A stretch of DNA of 64,000 nucleotides from Methanomicrobiales archaeon (lineage in GTDB: Archaea; Halobacteriota; Methanomicrobia; Methanomicrobiales; Methanospirillaceae), in NCBI GenBank assembly GCA_025358115.1, contig JANYKQ010000038.1, positions 1-64,000 of the forward strand. The letters are read 5' to 3'. The position numbers and the translations under genes are program-made. How positions within the stretch are numbered: the stretch's first letter is position 1; each line of letters opens with the position of its first letter. The notes under the pieces were generated by a model. It was not told where the DNA came from, did not search any database, and saw nothing but the letters and a program-made list of their open reading frames with translations. Positions 27,905 through 36,421 of this stretch are shown in pieces.

Positions 27905-28055
27905 TTTTTTAGCCGGTTCTCCGAAAAAATATTGGAGAAACTTTAAAATACGGAATTCTTTCGTTATTTTCAGCAGCAGAAAATACCGACTGGATCTTAT
28001 CCAGAAAAAAATGAATAGACCTGTTCTGGTTTGTAGGATTGCACTTTAAAAAAAA

Positions 28056-28397
28056 TTACCGGGTTTTTCGCAGGTCGGCGATTTCAGCATCGATCCAATC
28101 CTGGATAACCAGTTTCATCTCTTTTATTGTCATCCCGGGATGGTACCGGACGCCAATCTCCACTTCCAGCAGGTCGAGCACGGGTTGCACGATAGCAAAA
28201 TATGCTTCGGCTGTGGTAAATCCTCCCTTTTTATCGAGATGCATCATGACAAGCTCATTGAGATGAGCCATTTCGTCCGTGAGATCAATGATTCGTTCGA
28301 GTGAATTGCTCCGGGGAAATTCTGAAGGTGTGGACTCCACAGCCGGTTCAGGTACAGGAGGAGAGATGCAGTCTGGGGAAATTTCTTTTTCGGTCAC
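28056..28397 (-). CDS. Conserved hypothetical small protein
   Basis: A 113-residue protein. The N-terminal 35 residues are Pro/Glu/Ser-rich and probably unstructured. The remainder is helical and acidic-basic mixed (LERIIDLTDEMAHLNELVMMH, YFAIVQPVLDLLEVEIG, MTIKEMKLVIQDWIDAEI). The start is GTG at 28397 with GGAAG at a suitable distance. No family is recognised. It lies alone between the TraB gene (convergent) and the caspase-like gene (divergent). Confidence 0.6.
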   Translation of the reverse strand: MTEKEISPDCISPPVPEPAVESTPSEFPRSNSLERIIDLTDEMAHLNELVMMHLDKKGGFTTAEAYFAIVQPVLDLLEVEIGVRYHPGMTIKEMKLVIQDWIDAEIADLRKTR

Positions 28398-28571
28398 GTG
28401 ATCTTCCTTTGCAAATGATGCAATTATGTCAGTACAGGCCGGATGAATAAAGTAAAAAAATGTCTTGTTTTTGGAGATAAATAGGTTGGTGTAAGGATCA
28501 CCTGTGCCAAATCTTTATCCTTCCAGCGCGCTTTTGATAATTTAACCGGCTAAAAAATAGCAGGGAAATCC

Positions 28572-29273
28572 ATGTCAAGCTCAGCACTCCTGGTCATCGA
28601 GGGGCTCTGGTGGACACCGGAGAAGAAACCCAAGCGCCCGTCTGTCCTGCATTTCCTGGAGGGTCTGGAAAATTTCCGGGGCGACTTCAATATCTATTAC
28701 GCGAATTTTTACGAGAAAGAGGGATTCCGCCGGGCACTTGAAGATGACCTGACCAATACCCGGGAAGACCGGCTCTTCCTGTACGTGGCAGCGCACGGGA
28801 CCGGTAAACGTATCGGCGGGCTGAAAGCCAAGACCGGCATGAAACTCCCCGCAATGTTTACGGCCGTAAGAAATGCTGCGAACTACTCCAATATCGAAGG
28901 GGTACTGATCGGTTCGTGCAGTGTGGGAAACAATATTGATGATTTCATATCCACAACGAAAAATTCGCACATTGCGTGGATTTTTGGGTATACCTGCGAG
29001 ATCGGCTGGATGGCAAGCACGCTCATCGATGTCTCTGTCTTCGAACACCTTATGAAACTTAAAAAAAGCGATCTCAAGAGCCGCAAAAAGATTCTCGATG
29101 CGTTTGAGAAAGCTCTCCAGAGGTTCAATGGTGAATATATCCTGTGCAAGGAGAAAGGAAAGAACATTCCCTTAAAAGATGCGATCACGCTCGTAGTCCA
29201 GCCCCGCACGGTCGGGTGCAAAGCACTCGATGAGACCGGCGCATTAATGGAAAAACTGGGCTGGAAAAAATAA
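28572..29273 (+). CDS. Stand-alone caspase/CHAT-like protein
   Basis: A 233-residue cytoplasmic protein with what looks like a Cys-His protease fold. RLFLYVAAHGTG presents a histidine (H75) at the end of a hydrophobic strand followed by Gly, and GVLIGSCSVGNN presents a cysteine (C116) at the end of the next core strand. The 41-residue spacing and both contexts match CHAT/caspase-type peptidases, where one sees hhhSGHG and hhLSAC. No prodomain, repeat or membrane segment is attached. Substrate is unknown. The alternative is a non-catalytic member of the fold. The neighbours do not define a system. Confidence 0.6.
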   Translation: MSSSALLVIEGLWWTPEKKPKRPSVLHFLEGLENFRGDFNIYYANFYEKEGFRRALEDDLTNTREDRLFLYVAAHGTGKRIGGLKAKTGMKLPAMFTAVRNAANYSNIEGVLIGSCSVGNNIDDFISTTKNSHIAWIFGYTCEIGWMASTLIDVSVFEHLMKLKKSDLKSRKKILDAFEKALQRFNGEYILCKEKGKNIPLKDAITLVVQPRTVGCKALDETGALMEKLGWKK

Positions 29274-29318
29274 ACCCCGGTAAATTATCCGGTTGCAGGG
29301 GGAAAAAACCGGAATAAT

Positions 29319-30017
29319 TTATACAGGTTTTACTTTTATTTCCGGTTTTGGCAGGAACGGGATCAAGGAAGCGGCAATCTTTGCAAGGCTCATGGACTGG
29401 AGGACAACCTTTCCCGGGCCGGTGAGGGTCGTGACAAAGAGTCCTTCCCCGCCAAAGAGCGCTGTTGTGATACCCCCGGCAAGGGCGATATCATACCCCA
29501 CGGTGTTGTCAAAACCAACTACGAGACCCGTCTGGACTTTGACGATCTCTCCCGGCTTTAATGTCATCTCAATAATATCCCCGCAGCAGTGCAGGAATAC
29601 AATGCCATTGCCGCTCATGTGCTGGAGGATGAAGCCCTGGCCCCCGAACAAACCCGCCCGGAGTTTTTCGGTAAGGGCAATGTCCAGGTCCACACCTTCT
29701 TCGCAGGCAAGAAATGATTCTCTCTTGGCTATGAACTCTTTTCCGCCGGATATTGCGATAGTAAAGATCTTGCCCGGCATCATGCCGGCAAACGAGACAA
29801 AACCCGGTTCATCCGCCGGTGCAAACCGGGTGAGAAAAAGACTCTCGCCAACAACCGCGCGTTTCAGGCCGGAGATGACGCCCCCTTTGAGCTGGCTCTC
29901 CATCTTGAACGAACCGGTCATGTTTACCATGGCTCCCGCTTCTGCAAAGATCCCCTCGCCAATAACAAGGTCAATTTTTACCATCTGGAGGTTGTCGCCA
30001 ATTATCTCGTGCTTCAT
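29319..30017 (-). CDS. AIM24/TIGR00266-like family protein
   Basis: A 232-residue beta-rich protein of the AIM24 type. Features are MKHEIIGDNLQMVKIDL, IFAEAGAMVNMTGSFKMES, SLFLTRFAPADEPG and GGEGLFVTTLTGPGKVVLQS, an internally repeated double beta-helix pattern with alternating glycines. The frame is open further upstream, but ATG at 30017 with AAGGAAC before it fits the family N-terminus. The role is unclear; yeast AIM24 is mitochondrial. A C-terminal hydrophobic stretch (SLAKIAASLIPFLP) could touch a membrane. Confidence 0.85.
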   Translation of the reverse strand: MKHEIIGDNLQMVKIDLVIGEGIFAEAGAMVNMTGSFKMESQLKGGVISGLKRAVVGESLFLTRFAPADEPGFVSFAGMMPGKIFTIAISGGKEFIAKRESFLACEEGVDLDIALTEKLRAGLFGGQGFILQHMSGNGIVFLHCCGDIIEMTLKPGEIVKVQTGLVVGFDNTVGYDIALAGGITTALFGGEGLFVTTLTGPGKVVLQSMSLAKIAASLIPFLPKPEIKVKPV

Positions 30018-30209
30018 AATGTTCCTTAAACAGAATATACACCGGAAAAGAAGAAAGGTGTTTGGGAATTTTTCCAAAAAAAAGTGAAAGCAAAATTGTA
30101 TCCTGGATTTTTTATGATAAAAACGGAACAAAAATTCACGGTAGTATTACAATGAGGAAAAAATATCGTGAATTTTTTTTTTGTCTAACCTGACTCTCGT
30201 TAAAACAAG

Positions 30210-30221
30210 CCTTAATACCTT
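30210..30221 (+). promoter_or_regulatory. Possible promoter of the cbi operon
   Basis: An AT-rich CTTAATACCTTA lies about 25 bases before the first ATG of cbiT at 30243. No ribosome site precedes that ATG, so transcription may start at or next to it (leaderless mRNA, common in archaea). I see no cobalamin riboswitch-like structure. Confidence 0.4.
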
Positions 30222-30242
30222 AACGCAACCAAACTTGTGCAG

Positions 30243-30785
30243 ATGAACGGGACAAAACTTGCCGGCGGCCCGACACAGGACGAGATCCTGGCAGTCTCCT
30301 TATACAAACTGGGACTGCACAGCACTGACACGGTCCTTGAGATTGGATGCGGGACCGGCAAGGTCTCGGTTGCCATGGCAAAGGCTGCCAGGAAAGTCTG
30401 CTCGCTTGACCGGCGATCGGAAGCAGTCTCGCTGGCAACGGAGACTGCCGGGAATGCGGGAGTACATAATATTGATTTTTTCTGCACAGACGCAATGGAT
30501 TTTCTCCGGCAGGATCTGGTGTTCGATTGTGCATTCCTTGGGGGTACACAAAATCTTGCAGAGATCCTCCCGGTCCTTGCAAAGAAGGTGAAGCGGACGA
30601 TCGTGATCAATGCAGTCATGGTGAGCACGCTCGAACGGGCGGTAACAATCCTGAAAGAACTCGGGATATTTACTGAAGTGGTGCAGGTGCAGGTTTCACG
30701 CTCCTGTGATATTGCCGGCAGCATCATGTTCAAACCCATAAATCCCGTTTATATCATTGTCGCGAGGGGTAAACCATGCTCATAG
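30243..30785 (+). CDS. cbiT: Cobalt-precorrin-6B C15-methyltransferase (decarboxylating)
   Basis: A 180-residue SAM-dependent methyltransferase with Rossmann motif I VLEIGCGTGKVSVAMAK, motif II VCSLDRR and IDFFCTDAMDFL. Family and operon context mark it as CbiT, which methylates C15 and decarboxylates the C12 acetate of cobalt-precorrin-6B in anaerobic cobalamin synthesis. GTG at 30237 is an alternative start; ATG at 30243 is preferred. It ends in TAG and overlaps cbiL by 10 bases. CbiE, with which it is often fused, is separate at the operon's end. Confidence 0.9.
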   Translation: MNGTKLAGGPTQDEILAVSLYKLGLHSTDTVLEIGCGTGKVSVAMAKAARKVCSLDRRSEAVSLATETAGNAGVHNIDFFCTDAMDFLRQDLVFDCAFLGGTQNLAEILPVLAKKVKRTIVINAVMVSTLERAVTILKELGIFTEVVQVQVSRSCDIAGSIMFKPINPVYIIVARGKPCS

Positions 30786-31381
30786 GTCTTGGACTCGGAC
30801 CCGGCAACCCGGAACTCCTCACGCTCCGGGCTGTCCGGCTGCTTAAGGAAGCTGATACTGTCTTTGCCCCGGGAAGGATTGCCCGGGATCTCATCGCACC
30901 CTACCGGGAACCGGTGATGCTGGACTTTCCCATGACCGCTGATGAGACAAAGATCCGCAGGTGTCTTGTCGAGAATGCAGGGAAGATTGCGCCTGTTGCC
31001 GACAACGGTCTGGCGGTCTTTGGGATTCTGGGCGATCCCAATTTCTTCTCCACGTTCTCCCGTCTCTGTGCGGTTATTGCCGAGACCCACCCCGGCATTG
31101 AGTTCCATACAGAACCCGGTATCAGCTCCATCACGGCATTTGCGGCAGCAGCCGGAATCCCGGTCAACAGCAGTTTTTCCGTGTCCGATGGATCGGTGGA
31201 CAAAGCCGGGATCTTCCTCAAAGTCCGGAAGCCCCGGAAGAAAGCTGCCGAACTGCGCTCGGAAGGGTATACTGATTTTGTACTGGTCGAGCGGATGTTC
31301 TTCCCCGACATGAAGGTGTACCGGAACGAGGATCTTCCTGCCGAGAGCGATTATATGAGCGTGATGTATGCCCGAAAATAA
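30776..31381 (+). CDS. cbiL: Cobalt-precorrin-2 C20-methyltransferase
   Basis: A 201-residue member of the tetrapyrrole methylase superfamily. LIGLGLGPGNPELLTLRAVRLL is the SAM-binding start, with VFGILGDPNFFSTFSRL (the GDP loop) and EPGISSITAFAAAAGIP in the usual order. Family order and the residues around GDPNFFST fit CbiL, which adds the C20 methyl group to cobalt-sirohydrochlorin. It starts inside the end of cbiT and its end overlaps cbiF by 14 bases. CbiL proteins are usually 200-240 residues, so this is complete. Confidence 0.9.
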   Translation: MLIGLGLGPGNPELLTLRAVRLLKEADTVFAPGRIARDLIAPYREPVMLDFPMTADETKIRRCLVENAGKIAPVADNGLAVFGILGDPNFFSTFSRLCAVIAETHPGIEFHTEPGISSITAFAAAAGIPVNSSFSVSDGSVDKAGIFLKVRKPRKKAAELRSEGYTDFVLVERMFFPDMKVYRNEDLPAESDYMSVMYARK

Positions 31382-32102
31382 TCCGGATAACGTGATCTGG
31401 TTTGTCGGGGCCGGTCCCGGAGATCCCGAGCTGATAACGGTCAAAGGAAGAGCCCTGCTTGACAAAGCAGATGTGCTGCTCTATGCCGGCTCGCTGGTCA
31501 ATCCCGTTCTTGTCGCTTCAAGCCCCGCTGCCGAGAAAGTGGACAGCTGGGGCATGCATCTCGATGATATGGTTGCTCTCATGGCCGACCGGGTGCAGAA
31601 GGGAAAGACCATAGTCCGGCTCCACTCCGGCGACCCGGCACTCTACGGGTCAATCGTGGAGCAGATCGCAGAACTCGAAAAATTAAACATAACGGTCCGG
31701 ATAGTACCGGGTGTTTCATCGGTCTTTGCTGCAGCTGCGGCCCTGACTACCGAGTTCACGCCACGGGGTGTATCAGAGACCCTCATCATCACCCGCCCTG
31801 CAGGAAAGACACTCGAAAAGGACTATATTGCTGAACTTTCAAAGGTCCCGGCCACGATGGCCTTCTTCTTAGGCAGCGAGCACTTTTTTGCAATAACAGA
31901 AAAACTGGAATGCCCGAAAGAGACCCCGGCTGCGGTGATCTTCCATGCCTCATGGCCTGATCAGCAGGTGATCTATGGTACTGTGGCCGATATTGCCCAG
32001 AGGGCCCAGGCCGCCGGCATAACAAAATCGGCCCTGCTCATTGTGGGAAAAGCCGTTAAGGGAACAGAATCCGGGTACCAGCGATCCCATCTCTATTCAT
32101 GA
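31368..32102 (+). CDS. cbiF: Cobalt-precorrin-4 C11-methyltransferase
   Basis: A 244-residue tetrapyrrole methylase. WFVGAGPGDPELITVKGRALL opens the fold; LLYAGSLVNP, RLHSGDPALYGSIVEQI, PGVSSVFAAAAAL and TLIITRPAGKT follow, all typical of CbiF/CobM. It methylates C11 of cobalt-precorrin-4. Its stop overlaps the next start (ATGA) for coupled translation with cbiG. Confidence 0.93.
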   Translation: MPENNPDNVIWFVGAGPGDPELITVKGRALLDKADVLLYAGSLVNPVLVASSPAAEKVDSWGMHLDDMVALMADRVQKGKTIVRLHSGDPALYGSIVEQIAELEKLNITVRIVPGVSSVFAAAAALTTEFTPRGVSETLIITRPAGKTLEKDYIAELSKVPATMAFFLGSEHFFAITEKLECPKETPAAVIFHASWPDQQVIYGTVADIAQRAQAAGITKSALLIVGKAVKGTESGYQRSHLYS

Positions 32103-32971
32103 CCGACACTGTTGTTATCACGTTTCCCTATTCCCGCCCGGATGCAGAACGCATTGCCGCATTTCTCGGGGCCGATGTAGTGGAATATTCTACAGAAATT
32201 TTTACTACGGTTTTCCAGGACCGGAAGCGGATCGTAGCCCTGATGTCGATGGGGATTGTTGTGCGGAAGATCGGCCCGCTGCTTGAGGACAAGTGGACTG
32301 ATCCGGCGGTTGTTGTCGTGAGCCCGGATTGCCGGTATGCAGTACCGGTTCTCGGAGGCCATCATGGGGCCAATGAGCTCGCAAAGGAGCTTGCAGGACT
32401 CGGCATGCAGCCGGTCATTACGACTGCAACGGAGTCCCGTGGACGGAATTCTGTTGAGACCATTGCGGAACGGACGGGAACTGAAGTCCTCAACCGGGAT
32501 TCGACCCGCCAGGTGAACGCGGCCCTCTTAAACGCCGATATTCCGGTGCATGCGGTGGAGGGACCAGCCATCGTGCTAGCCGGTCCGGATGTTTCGATCC
32601 TCATAAAAAAAGGAGAATATTCGGTTGGTATCGGCTGCCGGAAAGGTGTCGGGTCTGCAGAAGTGGTAGACGCCGTGCGGCAGGCGCTAGCAGAGAACTC
32701 AATTTCAGAAGATGAGGTTTTTGTCTATGCAACAACCATCAAAAAATTCAACGAGGCCGGCCTTGTCGAAGCAGTCGGGGTACTTTCTGGCAATTTAATA
32801 TTCCTTGACGACGATACCATAAATGCACAGGCAGGAACAGGTCCTTCGCGGGCATCCAGGATCGGTCTTCTCGGGGTTGCCGAGCCCTGCGCACTGGCAA
32901 CATCCAAGAGAAAAACGCTCATTATGATAAAAAAAGTTTACGGGAGAGTTACGGTTGCCATCGCACGCTGA
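32099..32971 (+). CDS. cbiG: Cobalt-precorrin-5A hydrolase
   Basis: A 290-residue CbiG, which opens the delta-lactone of cobalt-precorrin-5A and releases acetaldehyde. The central block IVALMSMGIVVRKIGPLL, VVSPDCRYAVPVLGGHHGAN and the C-terminal module VGIGCRKGVGSAEVVDAV with ATTIKKFNEAGLVEA are diagnostic. Both N- and C-terminal halves are present in one chain. ATGA overlap with cbiF upstream; the cbiH start lies within its last 17 bases. Confidence 0.93.
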   Translation: MTDTVVITFPYSRPDAERIAAFLGADVVEYSTEIFTTVFQDRKRIVALMSMGIVVRKIGPLLEDKWTDPAVVVVSPDCRYAVPVLGGHHGANELAKELAGLGMQPVITTATESRGRNSVETIAERTGTEVLNRDSTRQVNAALLNADIPVHAVEGPAIVLAGPDVSILIKKGEYSVGIGCRKGVGSAEVVDAVRQALAENSISEDEVFVYATTIKKFNEAGLVEAVGVLSGNLIFLDDDTINAQAGTGPSRASRIGLLGVAEPCALATSKRKTLIMIKKVYGRVTVAIAR

Positions 32972-33740
32972 ACCATTGAAGGGAAGTCTTGCCATCGTGG
33001 GCTTAGGTCCCGGCAAGAGGGAGTATATGACCGCCCGGGCGTTAAAGGTCATAGCGGGAGCAGAGTACGTGCTCGGGCACCATACCTATCTTGAACCGCT
33101 CGAACCCCTGCTGAAAGGCAAGACGGTGATCAGCAGTTCGATGGGAAAGGAAGTGGACCGGGCCCAGCAGGCAATCGACCTGGCAAAGGCACATGCGGTT
33201 GCCATTGTCTCGGGCGGCGATGCCGGGGTCTATGGCATGGCAAGTATCGTGCTCGAAGTGCTCGAACATTCCGGGGCAGAGATCGAAGTCGAGATTATCC
33301 CGGGCGTGACTGCAGCCAATGCCGCCGCATCGCGGGTCGGCTCCCCGCTTTCAAGCGATTTTGCGGTGATAAGCTTATCAGACCTGTTAACACCGCTTGA
33401 GATCATTGAAAAACGGCTCGATGCCGTCTTTTCAATCGGGATCCCGGTGGTCCTGTACAACCCGAAGAGCCGGGGCCGGCCGCACAACTTTGCCCTTGCA
33501 GTTGAGCATGCCCGGAAACATCTTGGCAGCGGAACGCCGATTGCCATTGTAAAAAATGCCCTGCGCGAGAATGAAGAGACGATCATCACCACGCTGGGCG
33601 AGATCGAAGCACATGAACCTGCCATCGATATGCACACGACTGTCATCATCGGGGGCAGCGAGACGAGGATATGGAGGATGGGAAACAATGTCAAAGGAAT
33701 CATCACACCACGCGGGTACCACCGCAAATACGTATATTGA
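32955..33740 (+). CDS. cbiH: Cobalt-precorrin-3B C17-methyltransferase
   Basis: A 261-residue tetrapyrrole methylase matching CbiH/CobJ: LAIVGLGPGKREYMTARAL, IVSGGDAGVYGMASIVLEVL, PGVTAANAAASRVGSPLSSD and NPKSRGRPHNF. It methylates C17 and contracts the ring. Translation most likely begins at TTG 32955 because GGGAG lies 8-9 bases before it and no ATG or GTG occurs before the conserved core. The end overlaps cbiC by 53 bases, an unusually long overlap. Confidence 0.9.
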   Translation: MPSHAEPLKGSLAIVGLGPGKREYMTARALKVIAGAEYVLGHHTYLEPLEPLLKGKTVISSSMGKEVDRAQQAIDLAKAHAVAIVSGGDAGVYGMASIVLEVLEHSGAEIEVEIIPGVTAANAAASRVGSPLSSDFAVISLSDLLTPLEIIEKRLDAVFSIGIPVVLYNPKSRGRPHNFALAVEHARKHLGSGTPIAIVKNALRENEETIITTLGEIEAHEPAIDMHTTVIIGGSETRIWRMGNNVKGIITPRGYHRKYVY

Positions 33741-34353
33741 TCCGGGTGCCGACACCCGCGAAGGGTACGCAATCTCGCAGAAATCCCGTATTCTCGCTCG
33801 CGAGATGGTAGGCAATGCAACTCCCGAAGATCGCATCCGGCAGCGCTGCTCGATTGCGGTCGGGGATTTCTCCATGGCGCCCCTCCTCCGGTTCGGGCAC
33901 GATCCGATTCCTGCTGCACTCCGGGCACTCGAATCCTGTGCCCCGATCATCACGGATATCCGGATGGTGCAGGTCGGCATCCAGAAGAAAGGGCATACGA
34001 GCGAGGTCATCTGTGCACTCGATTACGGAGCAGAGATTGTGAAGGAACGAGGCATTACCCGGAGTTCGGCCGGGTTCCTTGCCCTGAAGGACCGGCTCCC
34101 GGGTTCCATAGTTGTGATCGGTAATGCCCCGTCCGCACTGCTCATGCTCTGCGAGTTTGTAAGAGAGGGCATCCGCCCGGCAGTGATCATCGGCACGCCA
34201 GTGGGTTTTGTCAATGCAGCCGAATCAAAAGAGGTCCTGCGGACAATCGATATCCCGTCGATATCCAATGAAGGCACGCGGGGCGGCACACCGGTTGCTG
34301 TCGCCGCTATCAACGAGTGCATCACGATCTTTATTGAAGGCGCAAAAAAATGA
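33688..34353 (+). CDS. cbiC: Cobalt-precorrin-8 methylmutase
   Basis: A 221-residue CbiC/CobH that moves the methyl group from C11 to C12 to form cobyrinate. Motifs are EGYAISQKSRILAREMVGNA, RCSIAVGDFSMAPLLRFG, IITDIRMVQVGI, RSSAGFLALKDRLPGSIVVI and PVGFVNAAESKEVL, including the conserved His-free family core. A much earlier in-frame ATG at 33556 lies deep inside cbiH and is not used; ATG at 33688 has GGAGG about 9 bases before it. ATGA overlap with cbiD. Confidence 0.92.
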   Translation: MSKESSHHAGTTANTYIDPGADTREGYAISQKSRILAREMVGNATPEDRIRQRCSIAVGDFSMAPLLRFGHDPIPAALRALESCAPIITDIRMVQVGIQKKGHTSEVICALDYGAEIVKERGITRSSAGFLALKDRLPGSIVVIGNAPSALLMLCEFVREGIRPAVIIGTPVGFVNAAESKEVLRTIDIPSISNEGTRGGTPVAVAAINECITIFIEGAKK

Positions 34354-35357
34354 GGGATCCGGTCACCGGCTTTGAATATCCTGACTCCTGGGTGGAGCGG
34401 TGTACTGATCCGGCCCGGCTCCTGCTCGCTGAGCAGGGACTGGGAGTTCTCACTTCATCCGGGACGGTCCTCAAACGCGGGTTTACCACCGGCACGACCG
34501 CAGCTGCTGCCTGCAAAGCGGCAGTCCTCTCCCTTTCCGGAAAAACAATTTCAATGGTTTCGCTCTGTATTCCCTGCGGACTTGTTGTCAGTGTCCCGGC
34601 AGATGCACATGCGGGGAAAGCATCCTGCAAAAAATATGCCGGTGATTACCCCTCGGACGTGACTGCTGGTATCGATATTGTTGCAGAGGCAACTCCCCTG
34701 CCGGGCTGCATCCGGATCGAGGCTGGTGAAGGAATCGGCCGCTTTGTTCGGGATACCCCCCGGTATCGTAATGGCGAGCCGGCTATCAGCACCCCTTCAT
34801 ATGACTGTATCCTGTGTTCGATCCGGGAAGCAGTGGAAGCAACCGGACTCTCCGGTGTTCTCGTAAAACTCCATATACCTGAGGGAGCAGCGGTTGCCGG
34901 AAAAACCCTCAACTCCCGGGTAGGTGTGACAGGAGGCATCTCCATTCTCGGGACCACCGGGCTCGTTGAACCCTGGGATGATCACCTGGAAGAATCAGTA
35001 TGCGGACAGGTATCCCAGGCAAAAAACCCGGTGATCACGACCGGGAGAATCGGCCTGCGGTACGCCCGGCTGCTCTACCCGGAACATGAAGTGATCCTTG
35101 TTGGCGGAAAAATAGGCGAAGCCCTGGATGCTGCTCACGGAGCGGTGATCCTCTGTGGTCTGCCTGCCCTGATCCTCCGTTACATCAACCCGCACATTCT
35201 CGAAGGCACCGGTTTTGCTACCGTTGAAGAATTTTCCGTATCCCCTTTGTTCAGGTCCGTCATGCAGGTGACTCTTGCGGAGTTCAAAAAAGAGCGGCCA
35301 TCGGTTCATGTCATGCTCATCGATCGCAACGGCACCATAATCGGGGAGAGTCCATGA
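34350..35357 (+). CDS. cbiD: Cobalt-precorrin-5B C1-methyltransferase
   Basis: A 335-residue CbiD, unrelated in fold to the other cbi methylases. RGFTTGTTAAAACKAAVLSL near the start, YPSDVTAGIDIVAEA, INPEVGI-like GEGIGRF and LNSRVGVTGGISILGTTG are the diagnostic blocks. It methylates C1, whereas aerobic organisms use CobF. The start overlaps cbiC and the end overlaps cbiE, both by 4 bases. Confidence 0.93.
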   Translation: MRDPVTGFEYPDSWVERCTDPARLLLAEQGLGVLTSSGTVLKRGFTTGTTAAAACKAAVLSLSGKTISMVSLCIPCGLVVSVPADAHAGKASCKKYAGDYPSDVTAGIDIVAEATPLPGCIRIEAGEGIGRFVRDTPRYRNGEPAISTPSYDCILCSIREAVEATGLSGVLVKLHIPEGAAVAGKTLNSRVGVTGGISILGTTGLVEPWDDHLEESVCGQVSQAKNPVITTGRIGLRYARLLYPEHEVILVGGKIGEALDAAHGAVILCGLPALILRYINPHILEGTGFATVEEFSVSPLFRSVMQVTLAEFKKERPSVHVMLIDRNGTIIGESP

Positions 35358-35938
35358 TTATTATTGGCGTTGGCTGTGGGCCGGGGATGCTCACCCGGCA
35401 GGCGATCCATGCGATCGGCATTGCAACCATCATCTATGGATCTGACCGGGCAATCGAGATCGCACAACCCTTTATCTCTCCGGGATGTGTGGTCAGGACT
35501 ATCGATGATTTCAAGGCGCTGCACCAGTTGCCGGAGGAGGCCGTTGTTCTGTCAACCGGCGATCCTATGCTGGCCGGGCTCGGGTATCTTCCGGGGACCG
35601 TAATTCCCGGGATCTCTTCTTTGCAGGTGGCTGCAGCCCGGTTGCACATTCCCTTAGCCCGTATTGCTGTTGTCGTGGCGCATGGAAGGGGACATGAACA
35701 GGGAATGACTGAGACCCTTGAGGAAGTGCAGCGGGGAAAGATTGTCTATCTTCTTGCCGATCCCAAATTTAATGTTGAGGAACTGTATCGTCGCTTGTCA
35801 GCATTGTCGAGCCGCCCGCTCCGGATCGCAGTCTGCGAGAACCTTGGATATTCCGATGAGCTCATAATTACCGGTGAGATCGCAGCTCCTCCTGTACCAA
35901 AAGCGGATCTCTACTCGCTGGTTATCGGAAATTTCTGA
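35354..35938 (+). CDS. cbiE: Cobalt-precorrin-7 C5-methyltransferase
   Basis: A 194-residue tetrapyrrole methylase, the usual CbiE length. IIIGVGCGPGMLTRQAIHAI, AVVLSTGDPMLAGLGYL, PGISSLQVAAARLHIPL and VVVAHGRGHE fit CbiE. It adds the last methyl group, at C5, and works with CbiT. It is the last cbi gene; no cobalt-precorrin-6A reductase (cbiJ), cobyrinate amidase (cbiA) or cobalt chelatase follows. Confidence 0.9.
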   Translation: MIIIGVGCGPGMLTRQAIHAIGIATIIYGSDRAIEIAQPFISPGCVVRTIDDFKALHQLPEEAVVLSTGDPMLAGLGYLPGTVIPGISSLQVAAARLHIPLARIAVVVAHGRGHEQGMTETLEEVQRGKIVYLLADPKFNVEELYRRLSALSSRPLRIAVCENLGYSDELIITGEIAAPPVPKADLYSLVIGNF

Positions 35939-36024
35939 TCTGTTTTTATCAGGATTCAGATAAAAGGACCGGTCATTCGGATAACAAAGCTTTTTTCCTG
36001 CCGGATTTGATAGTGAAGAGAGGA

Positions 36025-36213
36025 ATGAGTTTACCTATGGATAAAGCAACCAAAATGCAATTGAGTGTCCTGTTCTTTGTGATCGGCCTTGCAATGATAT
36101 TCATGCAGGATCTCAAACGCCTGGATACGATCAACCTTGGCTTCTCCATGCCGTTTGCCATCATGTTCTATATCGGCCTGATCTTCATGGTCATCGGGTA
36201 TTACCTGAAATAA
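36025..36213 (+). CDS. Small hydrophobic membrane protein
   Basis: A 62-residue protein with two helices, MQLSVLFFVIGLAMIFMQDL and FAIMFYIGLIFMVIGYYL. The frame extends to TTG 36007, but ATG at 36025 or 36037 is more likely (AGAGAGGA precedes). It follows the cbi operon by 86 bases. No family is recognised. Confidence 0.5.
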   Translation: MSLPMDKATKMQLSVLFFVIGLAMIFMQDLKRLDTINLGFSMPFAIMFYIGLIFMVIGYYLK

Positions 36214-36266
36214 AGCGGTATACCCCGGTAAACGCCGGTGCCATAAGGAGGAAATGTTCTCTCTTC

Positions 36267-36412
36267 GGCTCTGTTGAAATCCTCTAAAAATGGGGGGGGT
36301 CAAGGGGATGCTCCCCTTGGGTTGCCTCCCCCTCTGGGGGAGAGATGGGGTCCCCCTCCAAATGGCCTATAAGAGAAAGCGAATCACCGGAAATAGGATT
36401 TCAACAGTGGCC
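36267..36412 (+). repeat. Inverted-repeat element copy R1 (MITE-like)
   Basis: A 146-bp element bounded by GGCTCTGTTGAAATCCT and its near-perfect inverse AGGATTTCAACAGTGGCC. Inside are two perfect hairpins: AAGGGGA-TGC-TCCCCTT and CTCCCCC-TCT-GGGGGAG. No coding frame. It lies between convergent genes, 10 bases after the stop of the minus-strand neighbour. The other copies are at 37655, 46962, 50538 and 56762. Confidence 0.8.
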
Positions 36413-36421
36413 TCTTTTCTT

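Noticed and set aside
29293..30087. 264-codon plus-strand frame opposite the AIM24-like gene
   Set aside because: It is the antisense shadow of a recognisable protein; its composition is low in charged residues and rich in Pro/Ser/Thr as expected of a shadow frame.
30132..30242. Cobalamin riboswitch before the cbi operon
   Set aside because: The gap is only 110 bases, AT-rich, and lacks the B12-box-like conserved core.
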